A stretch of 64,000 nt of DNA from positions 48,910,727 through 48,974,726 of the forward strand of contig NC_089781.1 of the NCBI RefSeq assembly GCF_040412425.1, in the 5' to 3' direction. Of this stretch, positions 32,782 to 43,661 are shown in pieces; the first letter of the stretch is position 1; every line of letters begins with the position of its first letter. Source of the DNA: Macrobrachium rosenbergii. Taxonomy: Eukaryota; Arthropoda; Malacostraca; Decapoda; Palaemonidae. The notes below the pieces were generated by a model. That model saw only the letters and a list, made by a program, of their open reading frames with translations, did not search any database and was not told the origin of the DNA. The translations under genes were made by a program, and so were the position numbers.

Positions 32782-33900
32782 TTATGCGGAAACGTATGGT
32801 CCCAGCGAATAGCAGTCTTCATATGTCGTCTTCACGTCCTGCAAGATAATGAGAAGCGAACACCGAATTGTTTCGCCAGAAAGTGGCACCCAGAAGATCG
32901 CTGAGGGACATGTTCTTCTGAAAGCCACTGAGGTCGCAATGGCTCTCACTTCGTGAGCCTTGACCTTCAAAGTCTCATGTCACTGTCTTGGCAGGTAGAA
33001 TGAGCCTCCTTGATGGTGCTTCTTAAAAAGAATGCCAGAGCATTCTTGGACATCAGGCAAGTCAGGCCTTTTGACAGAACACCAAAGATTGTCCGAAAGG
33101 CCTCGACTTCCTTTCGTCCTGTCTAAATAAAATTTGAGAGCCCTGACAGGGCACAGGACTCTCTCTTATTCTTGCCCAGAATTTCTGCCATACCCTTGAT
33201 CTCAAAACTCTTGGGCCAAGGGGAAGAAGGATTCTCATTCTTGGCAAGAAACATAGGGCTTAGAGAGCATACAGCATTATGGCCTCTAAAACCTATAATG
33301 CTTGCTGATGGCTTGAACTTCACTAACTCTCTTCGCCGTCGCCAGAGCAGTTAGGAAAATAGCCTTCCTTGTCACATTCTTGAAGCGATGCCAAATGAAG
33401 AGGCTTCAAACCTATCCGACATCAAAAATTTCAGGACGACATCCAGGTTCCAGGAAGGTAACCTAGGCTGAGGTACCTTAGACGTCTCAAAAGACCTCAA
33501 GAAGATCGTGAAGATCCTTGTTGTCGGCTAAGTCTAGAATCTATGTCTGAAGACTGCCGACAGCATACTTCTATATCCTTTGAATTGTAGAGACTGCCAG
33601 CTTTTCCTTCTCCCAAGATGAAAAAGAAAGTCTGCTATCTGGGAACAGAGGTCGTGGTTGAGGAAATTCCCTTGTTTGCACCATTTCCTGAAATTGGCCC
33701 ACTTTGACTGGTATACCACATTGGAGGAGGGTCTCCTGGCGCTGGCGATAGCCCTTGCCACTGCTCTTGAAAAACCCTCGCTCTGAGCCAACTTCGATAG
33801 TCTGAATGCAGTCAGACTCAGAGCGGGGAGGTTTTTGTGGTACCTTTCAAGTGGGGCTGCCTGAGCAGATCGACTCTCAGGGGAAGCGTTCTTGGGAAGT
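32782..33900 (-). pseudogene. DIRS E tyrosine recombinase, frameshifted
   Basis: The N-terminal SAM-like domain reads ARRPSSNVVYQSKWANFRKW and FLFHLGRRKSWQSLQFKGYRS (about 33550-33720). The catalytic half is fragmentary: LSPMFLAKNENPSSPWPKS (about 33200-33260) and VKAHEVRAIATS with HxxR (about 32935-32970). The Tyr block is degraded. Inactive. Confidence 0.8.
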
Positions 33901-35772
33901 CCACCAGGAAGGCCATGACCTCTGAACCACTCTGCCGAAGGCCAAAAAGGGGCGATCAACGTCATCCTCGTCCCTTCCGAGGCTGTGAACTTCCTGATGA
34001 CCTCCCCAGAATCTTGAAGGGAGGAAAGGCATACAGATCCATTCCCTTCCAATCCCAGAGAAAGGCATCTACTGCTACTGCTCCTGGATCTAGTACGGGA
34101 GAGCAGTATAGAGGCAGCCTCTTTGTCCTGGATGTCGAAAGAGATCCACCAAGGGACGTCCCCATAACCCCCACAGATCCTGACACACCTCCTCGTGAAG
34201 GGTCCACTCTGTTGGCAGAAGTTGATGCTGCCGACTGAGAAGGTCCGCGCGACATTCTCCACTCCTGCCACGAACCTCGTGAGAATCTTGATCCCGAGAA
34301 TGGGCCCAAAGCAGGATTTCCTTCACTAGGACAAAACAGGGACCGGGAATGAGTTCCTCCCTGTTTCTTGAGGTATACCAGGGCTGTGGTGTTGTCCGAG
34401 AGCTTACCTGTATCACTCGGCCTGATACTTGGCTCTTCAAGAACTGAAGGGCCAGCAGAATCGCCCCTCACTTCTTTTTGAGATTGATGTGCCAGGACAC
34501 CTGTTCCCCTCCCAGGTGCCTGACACTTCCTCCCCTAGTGTTGCTCCCCATCCCTCCCTGGACGCCGGAAAACAACACTAGGTCGGGGCTCTGAAGGTGA
34601 GAGAAACCCCTTCTGCCAACCTCGAGGGGTCGAGCCACCACCTCAGGTGATCCTTGACAGACGGAGAGAGATCCTCAGGGTCTCCTCTAGATCCTCCTTG
34701 TCTCTTCCAGTTTTCCGCCAGGAAAAACTGGAGGGTCTGAGATGCAGTCTTCCCAGGGAAACAAACTTCTCCAGTGAGGAAATGGTCCCCAGCAAACTCA
34801 TCCATTCCCTCACCGAGCATGTTTCCTTCCCCAGGAAGGATGAGACTTTTCCTAAGCATTGCTGCTGACGTTCCTGGGATGGAAAAGCTTGAAAACCCAC
34901 TGAATCCATCTGAATCCCCAGATAAACAATGGACTGAGTCGGGGATCAGATGGGACTTTTCTACGTTTACTAGAAGTCCCAGGGACTTTGTCAACTCAAA
35001 GTCGATTTCAGGTCCTCCAGACACCTTTGACTGCGAAGAGGCTCGAATGAGCCAATCGTCCAGGTAGAGCGAGATCCGTATGCCCGCTAAGATGAAGCCA
35101 TCTTGCCACATTCTTCATGATGATCGTGAAGATCATAGGGGCTGTGCTTAGCCCGAAACAAAGAGCTCTGAATTGGAACACCCGTCCCCAGAGTACAAAC
35201 CTCAGGTACTTCCTCGACTGGGGATGTATGGGGACGTGAAAATAGGTGTCCTGAAGGTCCAGCAAGACCATCCAATCTCCTGGTCTTAATGCTCCTAGAA
35301 CAGACTGGGACGTCTCCATCGTTTGAACTTCTCCTTCACCACAAAGCGTTCAGTCTGCTGACATCTAGGACTGGTCTCCATCCTCCCACTGTTTTGGAAC
35401 TAGGAACAGTCGGTTGTAGAAACCTGGGGAGTCCAGCTCCAGGACTTGCTCCACAGCTCTTTTCTCGAGCATTTGCACTAATAGCTCTAAAAGGATCTGT
35501 TGCTTCTCTTGATGGTAGGAGGGCGACAGATCCCTGGGCGACGAGGACAGAGGTGGTGTGTCGAGAAAGGGGATCTTGTATCCTCTCTCGATAACATTGA
35601 GGGGACCAGGTGTCCGCCCCTCTTGCTCTCCAGGCTCCAAAACAGGAAGAAGCCTGGCTCCTACAGGTGTCTGGAGGCGCTGCAAGTCACTTCTTGCCCC
35701 TAGGTTTAGGCGGGCTCCACCTCTGGAGAGACCTCTTCCTCGGGAGAAGATCTGAGGAAGAAGCTCCTCCAC
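33900..35772 (-). pseudogene. DIRS E reverse transcriptase-RNase H, frameshifted
   Basis: Seen in order: SPGFYNRLFLVPKQ (about 35380), LLDLQDTYFHVPIHP (about 35220-35270), FQFRALCFGLSTAPMIFT (about 35120-35180), ISLYLDDWLIRAS with the YLDD box (about 35050-35080), RNase H fragments such as LSDNTTALVYLKKQGGTHSR (about 34370-34430), and MTLIAPFWPSAEWF near 33920-33970. Several frame changes make it a pseudogene. Confidence 0.85.
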
Positions 35773-38165
35773 GAAAGGGCTTCTGCTTCCTGGAGGTCTG
35801 ACCCGACGAAGACGTCAAAGGGACTGCCGGGCGTCTTGACGAGTGGGCCAAGAGGTCTTGAGTGGCCTTCTCCTTCAAGGCTGGCGGCGAGATCCTTGAT
35901 CAAGGACTGGGGGAAGAGATGGCTCGAAAAGGGGCGAACAGCAATTCTGCCCTCTGAACAGGAGAAACTGACTTTGCTGTAAAGTTGCAGTACAAAGGCC
36001 CTCTTCTTCAAGAGGCCCGTACCAAAAGTGGGAAGCCAGTTCCTCCGAGCCATCCCTGACGGCCTTGTCCATGCAGTTCAACACGCTGGACAGCTCCCAG
36101 GCTGATCGAGTCGGGACTTCTAATCTTGACGTCTAGAGCCCCAAACACCACTCCAGGAAATTGAAGACCTCCATGGTTGAAACAGTCCCTTCAAATGGTG
36201 ATCCGTCTCCGACATAGTCCAAGACACTTTGGCTGCAGACAGGAGGGACCTTCTAGGCGCGTCGACCAAGCTAGAAAATCTCCCTGGGAGGAAGAAGGAA
36301 CTCTTGAGCCGACGTCCTCTCCGGTCTCATACCACATACCTGCCTTGCCGCTCAGCTTGGATGGAGGCAGGGCAAAAGAAGTCTTGCCTTGGGTCTTCCT
36401 TTCCTCCATCCAGGTGTTAACCTTCTTGAAGGCCTTCTTCAGTGCCAGAGACGGTCATCTTTGAACAAACCCGCGCTCTCCTCGTCTTGGACGAAGCTAA
36501 CTGCGAAGGAGGAGAGAGAGAGGAGCAGAGGGTTTGAAACTTGTCAGCCAAACAAGTCCTTGAGAAGACCAGCTAACACCTGGTAGTCCATAGAAAGACG
36601 AAGTAGGAGGCTGCTCAAGGTCTGCAGAGCTCCGACTCACAAGAGACTTCTCCCTCTTCAATGGGAGAAACCAGAGAGTCACCCAAGACCTTGGGAGAAC
36701 GAAGACCTTGCGGTCCAACACGCAGATGGGATCTTCGCTTCCCGCAGTCTTTGATTGCTCTGAAGCGCCACGAGAAGAGCAACCAAAGAGGCGTCCTGAT
36801 GAGCGCCCTGTCGAAAAGCGTCCAGCCAGCGTCCCAGCCCGAAAGCCCTCCGAGAGTCCTGAAAGCGCCCTGCACGGCAGACGAGTCCTGAGGAGCGCCC
36901 TGCAGGGATCGTGAGAACGGAGCAGCTGGCCAACGCCAAAACGAGAAGCGTCCAGGATAGAAGAGCTTTTGCGGAGCGTCACGCTGCAGCCGAGCGTCAC
37001 GATGGCGATCCAGCAACCAGCGAGCGCGACTGGGAGGAGAGCTGATGATCCGCAGAACGATGAGGTGACGGTGAAGAAACGCAAAGAGCGCAGGAGAGGG
37101 GGACTTCCTGGACCTCTTGACTGACAGCCTCGAGTCCTTCGCCGACGACGACGCAGCTCTGTTTCCCTCTCAGCAAGGAGAGAAGCCAACTGACGCTGCA
37201 TGTCCAGCAGAATCCTCTTGGACGGAGAGGAAGCTCCTTCTCGGGGAAGAGCTGATCCTGTGAGAAGAAGAGGGGCGGGGACGCCTTCTTCCTCCTCATC
37301 GGAGCAAGAAAACAGCTCTCTCCTGGGCGACTGGGAAGCGCTCAAAAACTTCCTCCTCTGAAGAAATCCTGGTCCTCTTCTGTGGCGGGAAAGCGTGAAA
37401 CACTCAGAAGAAGACGAGAAAATACGCCTTGAGAAAGAGGGGAACCAGCGTCCTCTTCTCTGAAAGCTTCTCTTAAGCGGGCGAGTCCTTCCGAGAACGT
37501 TCCCCTTTCCGCAGAGGACGCCTCGGAGGACGAAAAGCAATCCTTCAGGATCCGTGCGCGCGAGCACGATCCTTGACAGCCTGGGAAGCGTCAACAGGTC
37601 CTGCCGAAGGGACGCCAGATCAGTGGGGGCCCCGTAACCCTCTTGCGGCTTTCGACTTGCCCATCTCCTGAGTCCTGGGAGTCCGACAGAGGTCCAGGCC
37701 TAGAGGCATTATGGGGCCGATCTGACGCCCCCACACAACACTGGGGATCACTACACTTAACTGCACTTTTAAGAGAAATCACTTTAGATTCCAGAGCACG
37801 GATGGTGTTCATAATCTCCGTCAGGGCCATACCCTCCGCAGACACAACCTCAGCGCCAAAGGCAATACCACAGGGTTAGGTGATACTACGTCTACAATAG
37901 GGTTATCAGGAGAGGAATTAATACCCTGACTCTTACTAGCACTCCTGGAGGAAGACCTCCTGATCCTATCACGCTCCAACTTGCGTCACATAGGCATCAT
38001 ACACCTTCCAGCTTGCATCAGGCAAAGTCTCACACTCCTTGCAGCGATCATTTATCAACAAACCTGCCCTCTACACCTCATGCATACAGTGTGAGGATCT
38101 ACCAAAGCCTTTGGTAGCCTCACCTTACACTCATTCACACAACATACTCTGAAACTAGCAGAACT
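35772..38165 (-). pseudogene. DIRS E gag, degenerate
   Basis: Starts with MSGSSSASFRVCCVNECKV, then DPHTVCMRCRGQVC, a Cys-rich N-terminus comparable in position to the zinc-like exon of family A-C. It continues with a Lys/Leu coiled stretch (MNTIRALESKVISLKSAVK, about 37760-37810), an Arg/Ser-rich centre, and LNCMDKAVRDGSEELASHFW (about 36020-36080) near the end. I found no intron here. Frame changes throughout. Confidence 0.65.
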
Positions 38166-38359
38166 AGATCCAGACATCATCCAAAGAGCAATCAAAAGCA
38201 AAATCAAAAACAGTCCACAAAAAGCGTATGCCAATCCACAATCCAAAGTCAAAAACCAAAAGTCAAATAGAATACTTAAGTGGAAAATAACGAGTTTACG
38301 AAATCCAAAGACGGAGGTACTGAAAACAGATGTTGACAGTACCGGAGACAGAGAAAATC

Positions 38360-38519
38360 TGAATAGAAAATGGGAATGGTTCCTGATACCCGCCTCCCAG
38401 CAGCGGGAATGGGTACTAACCACCTGGCCCCACTGCGTGTGCCTTGAGTTTTTGAAATTCTGTCGGACTTCGGAGAATATAGCTATATATATATCTGACA
38501 CGTAAGTCTCATGAACAAA
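38360..38519 (-). repeat. 5' inverted terminal repeat of DIRS E
   Basis: Inverted copy of 32030-32210; the last 40 bases are complemented at 32309-32350. Confidence 0.88.
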
Positions 38520-38610
38520 TTATTGTTTTATATTCGTATTCTAACACTCGATATTTGCAGATCAGTAAAGTTTACAGGTACTATGCCATAACATACTTTG
38601 TTATGTACAT
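38520..38610 (-). mobile_element. LINE endonuclease piece between DIRS E and a MITE
   Basis: The minus strand reads YVHNKVCYGIVPVNFTDLQ then SSVRIRI, the endonuclease segment just before VIYNLYNQP of the same LINE. Confidence 0.75.
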
Positions 38611-38611
38611 A

Positions 38612-38962
38612 TAGTAAATCCCCCATATTCGCATTCTCATGATTTGCGGACTCACGCATTCGCGGGTTTCTCTGTGGAACATATCTAGCCATTATTCAAG
38701 GAAAATTCGCCTATTCGCGATATTTTTCACTGAGAAATATTCACTAATTACTATATTTTCATATAATTTTCATGAATAGATGCACTTTTTGTGATAAAAC
38801 TATTAAAATACTCAGATATATGCATTTTTACAGGGTTTTTCTGTGTTTAAACTATCAAAATGGGCAGTTCTAAGTGTTTTTAGAGGGGTTTTAAGTATTC
38901 ACGGATTTTAGCTATTTAAAAAATTGTGGGACGCATCCCCTGCGAATACGGGGAGTTCACTG
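38612..38962. mobile_element. Pogo/Tigger-like MITE, ~350 bp
   Basis: The end TAGTAAATCCCCCATATTCGC pairs with GCGAATACGGGGAGTTCACTG; TA follows at 38963-38964. No coding capacity. Related to the one-ended remnant at 562-815. It splits the LINE endonuclease frame between SGTAT and YVHNKV. Confidence 0.8.
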
Positions 38963-38964
38963 TA

Positions 38965-39050
38965 GCAGTACCTGAATTTCCTTCTTCTACTCTAGATGAA
39001 GATGCTAAGGTATATTTACCTATTGTTGATATTGTTTTGTTGACATGTTG
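38965..39050 (-). mobile_element. LINE endonuclease piece
   Basis: The minus strand reads LQHVNKTISTIGKYTLASSS then RVEEGNSGTAT, a conserved N-terminal endonuclease block of I/Jockey LINEs. Confidence 0.8.
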
Positions 39051-39448
39051 TAAAAGTGACCAGTAAATTCTACATATATACTTCAGCCTAAGAAGCAATA
39101 AAAACGATTGCCCACTTGGCTACGATGGTGAGGATGGGGCTATTCCAGCTCTAATAAATATATCTGAAAACGACAGGTATTTTACATTATGTATACGATC
39201 AGGTGATAGACTTTATCCTTCATTAAGTGGTCAGGTCGGCAACATGACCTCCTGTGAATATGGAATCAGGTTCAAATCTTCCAAGTGGCCAGCATTCCAC
39301 AGGCTCTTCAATTTCTTCCGTTTGGATACTCTCGGCTTCATAGTTACAAGCATATCCAAAAAAGTGCCAAGAATTCAAGAAGCTAAGAGGGCATTGTGGC
39401 TATTAGAATTACATGTGTCTGGTAAAAGTGACCAGTAGATTCTACATA
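39051..39448. other. Unclassified ~0.37 kb insert bounded by 24-bp direct repeats
   Basis: TAAAAGTGACCAGTAAATTC at 39051 and TAAAAGTGACCAGTAGATTC at 39423 continue into the same 'tacata', and the insert breaks the LINE frame between EPMILC and LQHVN. The plus strand has a 64-codon frame (39244-39438) with no recognised family. It may be a captured genomic fragment or a small non-autonomous element. Confidence 0.45.
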
Positions 39449-39534
39449 ATATCATAGGTTCGTATTCTTTTAGTAATCGTTGTATTTCTCCTAGGTGTAA
39501 TCTGGTCTGCAGACCATTTACGTTCCATTGTATA
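39449..39534 (-). mobile_element. LINE endonuclease N-terminus piece
   Basis: The minus strand reads IIQWNVNGLQTRLHLGEIQR then LLKEYEPMI, the start of the AP-endonuclease of the same LINE. The Tigger element abuts it at about 39535. Confidence 0.85.
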
Positions 39535-40121
39535 ATAGTGACCCTCAGAAATACTTAAGATTCGATTATCGCGAATTCATGACTTCAAAACGAGTTTTTA
39601 ATATATATTAATGGAAAATATAGCGCAGATTTTCTGGAGAAAAATCACGATGTATGAACACCCAAAATTTCTCATTAAATCCATTAAAATATTAATAATA
39701 AATAGTACTTCCTAGTCTAAGAACAACAAAACAAGCGTAAAATAGCAGAGAAACACATATTTGCACTTGTAACTCCTAAAAAAAAACCATCTGGAAAGTG
39801 ATGCCTATAAATGTAAAGTGATTTACAGTACAGTTCCATTGTTGGGAAAACACAAAGCGTACCATCTCGGTGACTAACTGTGTTGTAACACGGACTGTGA
39901 TTGGTGCATGGGAGGGAGACGACAAATCACAGCTTCCCGATTTCTAATCGGGCCTGTGATAGGTGCTTAGACTGATGCTCAGAACCCGCAGCATCTCCCC
40001 TTGTCTCTCTCTCACGGCCACTTCGCTTCAAGCTTTCTAGCCGAACGGTTTTCTTCACGCTGTGCTGTGTGATTTTTTTTGTGGTTTTTGTTGAACTTTG
40101 CTCCAATTTTCACCCCCTGCA

Positions 40122-40590
40122 ATGGTTCCCAAGCGTGCTGCTTCTTCCAAGGCTGGTACGGAGCCTAAACGCCATCGAAGAATGATGACGATCGCTGAAA
40201 AGGTGAAACTTCTCGATATGTTGAAGGAAGGGAGAAAGTTTGCGACTGTAGCCCGCCATTTTGGCGTGAACGAATCCACCATTCGCTACATCTACAAGGG
40301 CAAGGCGAAGATTAGGAAGACAGTTGCCATCACCTTTAACAAGTCGGTGAAGAGAGTGGTTACGGCTCGTAATAAAACTATCGTCTGTATGGAAGCTGCT
40401 TTGGCCATTGGATAGGCGACTGCCGAAAGAAGAACATATCCTTGGATACGAACATTATCCAAACAAAGGCTAGGAGCCTGTACGAGACCTTCGCCGCTAA
40501 GGAACCAGAGGACGACAGTGGCGAGCGTAAAGAAGCGAAGAAGATGAAGAAGACGTAGATGATCTGCAACCAGAGACATCCAGTCATTAA
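40122..40590 (+). pseudogene. Tigger transposase N-terminal half (DNA-binding)
   Basis: Encodes MVPKRAASSKAGTEPKRHRR, then MTIAEKVKLLDMLKEGRKF and ARHFGVNESTIRYIYK, the first helix-turn-helix (pogo/CENPB-N type) that binds the terminal repeats. A frame change near 40400 leads into the second DNA-binding part (KKNISLDTNIIQTKARSLYE) in another frame. The gene is then interrupted by the LTR element at 40592. Confidence 0.88.
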
Positions 40591-40591
40591 C

Positions 40592-40639
40592 TATAGAGGG
40601 ATGAATAAATTTGTTTTTATTTAGCATTTCCCAACGTTT

Positions 40640-40707
<68 letters not shown>

Positions 40708-41096
40708 TGTAATTGTCGTAAGTGAGTGCTTGGTTGTTGGAAGAGGGATGAGGTCGTTAGTTTGTTTATGGCGCTGTCTGTCTGTCTGGAATGTGTGTGT
40801 GAGGATTTTTCGGTTTTGAAGGCAGTCTTTTTGAGTCTTGAGTCAGAGCTAGTGCTGGTCTGTTTTTTTGGTTTGGACAGTTTTTTTGTGCTGATGCAAA
40901 GTTGTTGTTTTCCCTTGTTAGTGTGCTGTTCTTGTTGCTGTATGTTCATGAGTAGTGTGTTTTTCTGTTTTGGTTTTGGTTTGTGTGGTTTTGTGTGCTG
41001 TGTTGGCGACCGTGGACGCCTTACTCCATCTTCCAGCAACCGAGGACCAGGGTGAGTGTTGTGTACTGTTTTTTTGTGTTTTAAAATCCCGCCACA
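40592..41096 (+). repeat. 5' LTR
   Basis: 505 bp, starting TATAGAGGGATGAATAAAT and ending CCCGCCACA. It matches 48272-48783 with few substitutions, apart from (GA)n length (64 versus 80 bases) and small indels. It begins TA rather than the usual TG, but ends in CA. Confidence 0.88.
40642..40705. repeat. (GA)n microsatellite in the 5' LTR
   Basis: 64 bases of pure GA. Confidence 0.97.
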
Positions 41097-41103
41097 TAAA
41101 ATT

Positions 41104-41120
41104 TGGCGCCCAACGTGGGC
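41104..41120 (+). promoter_or_regulatory. Putative tRNA primer-binding site
   Basis: TGGCGCCCAACGTGGGC starts 7 bases after the 5' LTR, where minus-strand synthesis is primed by a tRNA 3' end. I do not assign the tRNA species. Confidence 0.7.
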
Positions 41121-41180
41121 TGTTGTAAAATAGCAGTTAGGATTGTTTGTTGGTGGGTCGAGTGAGAGTAAGAGGTCAGG

Positions 41181-43071
41181 ATGAGTGAGATAGAGAGAAA
41201 CTGAGAGAGGAACTCCGAGTGGCTAGGGAACTCCAGGGCAGGCTGGAGGAGGAGAATGGGAGGCTGAGGAGTGAGAATGAGGAGTTGAGGAGTCAGTTGG
41301 AGGAGATGGGAGGAATGCTAAGAAGTGCAAAAGAAGAAATGAAAGGGGAAATGAAAGAGTCAGAAGAGAGAATGGAAGAGAGAATGGAAGAGAGGATGGA
41401 TAAAAAGTTGGAGGGAATGATGAGAAGTGTGGAAGAAATGATGAAAGGTATGTTCAAGGGTGTTTTTGGAGAAGGGGCTGTTGGAGGCAGGTTCTCTGGA
41501 ACGTGTGAAGGGGCAAGAGAGAAAGAAAAGGAGGAAGAAGTGAATGGAAGCGTGAGTGATGAAAGTGATATGGGAATAGGAAGTAAGAAACGAGGGAATG
41601 AGAGGCAGGGTAAGGAAAAGGGGAATGAAAAGCAAGGGAAGGAACAGAGGGAAAGTAAGGATAAGTCAGGGGAGGAAAAAGGGAAGAAGGGAAAGGGAAA
41701 GGAAACTGGTAAGAAGGGTAAGGAAGTGGGAAAGGCAGGAAAGAAGGGAGAGGGTGAAGGCAGTAGTGATAGTGAGGTGGATGGAGGTGAGTGGATAAAA
41801 GTGGATAAAAAGAGCGGGAAGAAGAGTGTAATGAGTAAGATGAATGTAAGTGCAGAAGTGGACTCTTTGTATTCGGAAGAGGGTATGAAAGGACAGAGCG
41901 AAAGTAGTGAAAGTGAGAGTGAAAGTGAGAAAGAAGTGAGAAAGGCTATGTATGTGAGGGAGGTACCCAGGTGTGAAAAGTATAATGAGTATGGAAGTAG
42001 GGATGTGCATGATTTCTTTAGGGAGTATGAAAGGTTTTGTCAGGATAAGTATGGGGAAAGTAAGAGAGTGTGGGCACGAGAATTAGGAGAGTATTTGACT
42101 GGGTTTTTACTTGATATGTATAGGGTTATTATGAGTGTGGGGATGTTGAGTATGACAAGGTGAAAGCTAGATTAGTTGAGCAAGCGAGGCGTATGAAAGC
42201 GAGTGTTAAGTATAAGAGGAAGAATGAATTTGATGAGGCAAGAATGAAAGCTGGGGAAACCTTGTCACTGTATGCTTGTAGGCTGGAGACGTTGGCAAGG
42301 AAGAAGTTTGGGGATGATGGGATAGATGAATGTAAGGAGTTAGTACGGAAGTTGTTAGGGACAGTGCCAGATGGAGTTAGAGAATTTGTGAACTTGAAGC
42401 GGAAGGAGAAGAAAAGATGGACGAATGAAAGGTTGACTTGGGGAGAAATTTTGGAAATTGTAGAAGATTATGAGCTTGACAGGGTTATAAAAGAGAGCAG
42501 AAGTGTAAGTGTAAGGGCTGGGGTAGATGAGAGAGTACCAGAGTTCGGAAGCTTTAGGGATGCAGTGTTGAGGGGCCCAATGAGAATGGCCGATAGTGTA
42601 ATAGATAGGAGTGTAAGAGCAAGTAATGTAGAGGTGCCAGTGAGGATGAATGATGGGTTTGTAAGGGAACAACGGGTTGGACGGGTTAGGGATAGTAGTG
42701 TACAAAGGGGAAGGTCGGTGAGTGGAAGTCGAGCGAAGTGTTTTAGATGTGGAAAGGAAGGACATACAAAGAATGAGTGTAGGTGGGCTTTAGGAGCGTG
42801 TTTCGGGTGTGGGCAACCGGGACATTTGGTAAGGGAGTGTACGAAAGATAGGGGGGTTAAATGCTACCGGTGCGGACAGGTGGGTCATGTTGCTAATGGT
42901 TGTAGGGGTACCCGAGTGAATGTGATATGTGGTAACTGTGGTAAGAATGGGCATTATGCGAGAATGTGTTCAGAACCGAGAGCGAAGTGTGACGAATGTG
43001 GAATGGAAGGGCATGTATCAAGTGTATGTAGACGAAAGAGGGTGACTGTGACAGCAAATTCGGGAAACTGA
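41181..43071 (+). pseudogene. LTR element gag with five CCHC knuckles (one frame change)
   Basis: Gag packages the RNA. The first part (to 42163) has a coiled coil (LEEENGRLRSENEELRSQLE), a long Lys/Glu/Ser-rich stretch and DVHDFFREYERFCQDKYG near the capsid start. A frame change near 42110 leads into YDKVKARLVEQARRM, LYACRLETLARKKFG and a nucleocapsid with five zinc knuckles between 42740 and 43040: CFRCGKEGHTKNEC, CFGCGQPGHLVREC, CYRCGQVGHVANGC, CGNCGKNGHYARMC and CDECGMEGHVSSVC. The start codon is uncertain because the ATG at 41181 meets a TGA after seven codons. Confidence 0.85.
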
Positions 43072-43087
43072 GTGTGAAGGGGTTCAA

Positions 43088-43600
43088 ATGGGTGGATCCT
43101 CCAGGATGCAAGCAGTGCGTGTGATGCATGTACGTGAGGGGTTGTTGCATGAGGGAGGTTTTGCTGGAAAGACTGACGAGTGCATGAGTGTGCAAGTGTG
43201 TTGTAAGGGAGTAAGATTGATTGCCTTAGTAGATACCGGGTGTAGTATGAATGTCATATTTAAGAATGGATGTGAGAAATTGAGGAATACGTGTGAGATT
43301 AGGAACTGTCAGGGGGAAGTAAGAGGGATTGGAAATTTAGGGGTAGCAGTGGTTGGAAGAGTGTGTGAACGGTTAGAAATTGGGGGTGTAGTGATGGATG
43401 AAAGTGATTTTTGTGTGATTGAAAGTACGAATGATAAATATGATATTTTATTGGGATGTGAGTTTTTGAAAAAATGCGGGATGGTGGTCCGTCCTAGTAT
43501 GAATGTAATTGAATTACGTATGAAAGGGGATGTGCTTGGGGATTTGTATTTGGGGAAGGATGGTAGGGTTGAGAAAAATTGTGGAAGAGAGTGCCTGTAA
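43088..43600 (+). CDS. LTR element protease 1 (retropepsin)
   Basis: Aspartic protease expected to process Gag-Pol. The active-site triplet DTG is in LIALVDTGCSMNVIF (43232-43240) and the second conserved block is YDILLGCEFLKKCG (about 43440-43480). It sits directly after Gag as in other Ty3/gypsy elements. The frame is open for 170 codons and ends at a TAA at 43600. Confidence 0.85.
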   Translation: MGGSSRMQAVRVMHVREGLLHEGGFAGKTDECMSVQVCCKGVRLIALVDTGCSMNVIFKNGCEKLRNTCEIRNCQGEVRGIGNLGVAVVGRVCERLEIGGVVMDESDFCVIESTNDKYDILLGCEFLKKCGMVVRPSMNVIELRMKGDVLGDLYLGKDGRVEKNCGRECL

Positions 43601-43661
43601 TTGCGACAGAGAGGGTAAAAGTGCCACATGAGATTGGAGAAGTTGTGAGTGTGAAAGTGGC

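Larger units (their letters stand above)
32030..38519 (-). mobile_element. DIRS-type retrotransposon E, distinct lineage
   Basis: A 6.5 kb minus-strand element with inverted termini: 32050-32210 pairs with 38360-38505, through the 'gtggggccaggtggttagta' stretch and its complement. The internal complementary region is at 32262-32350. Gene order is gag, RT, RNase H, tyrosine recombinase. Protein blocks (DLQDTYFHVPIHPQSRKYLR, KAHEVRAIATS) differ clearly from family A-C. It interrupts the LINE endonuclease between SSVRIRI and VIYNLYN. All frames are broken. Confidence 0.88.

Noticed and set aside
36497..37594. 365-codon frame in DIRS E taken as an intact gag
   Set aside because: Flanking gag blocks lie in other frames and the frame is Arg/Ser-biased from a GC-rich stretch, so I treat the whole region as a degenerate gag.
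41360..42765. Long minus-strand frames opposite the LTR element gag
   Set aside because: They are shadows of a purine-rich coding strand; they are Ser/His/Thr/Phe-rich with no domain and conflict with the zinc-knuckle frame.
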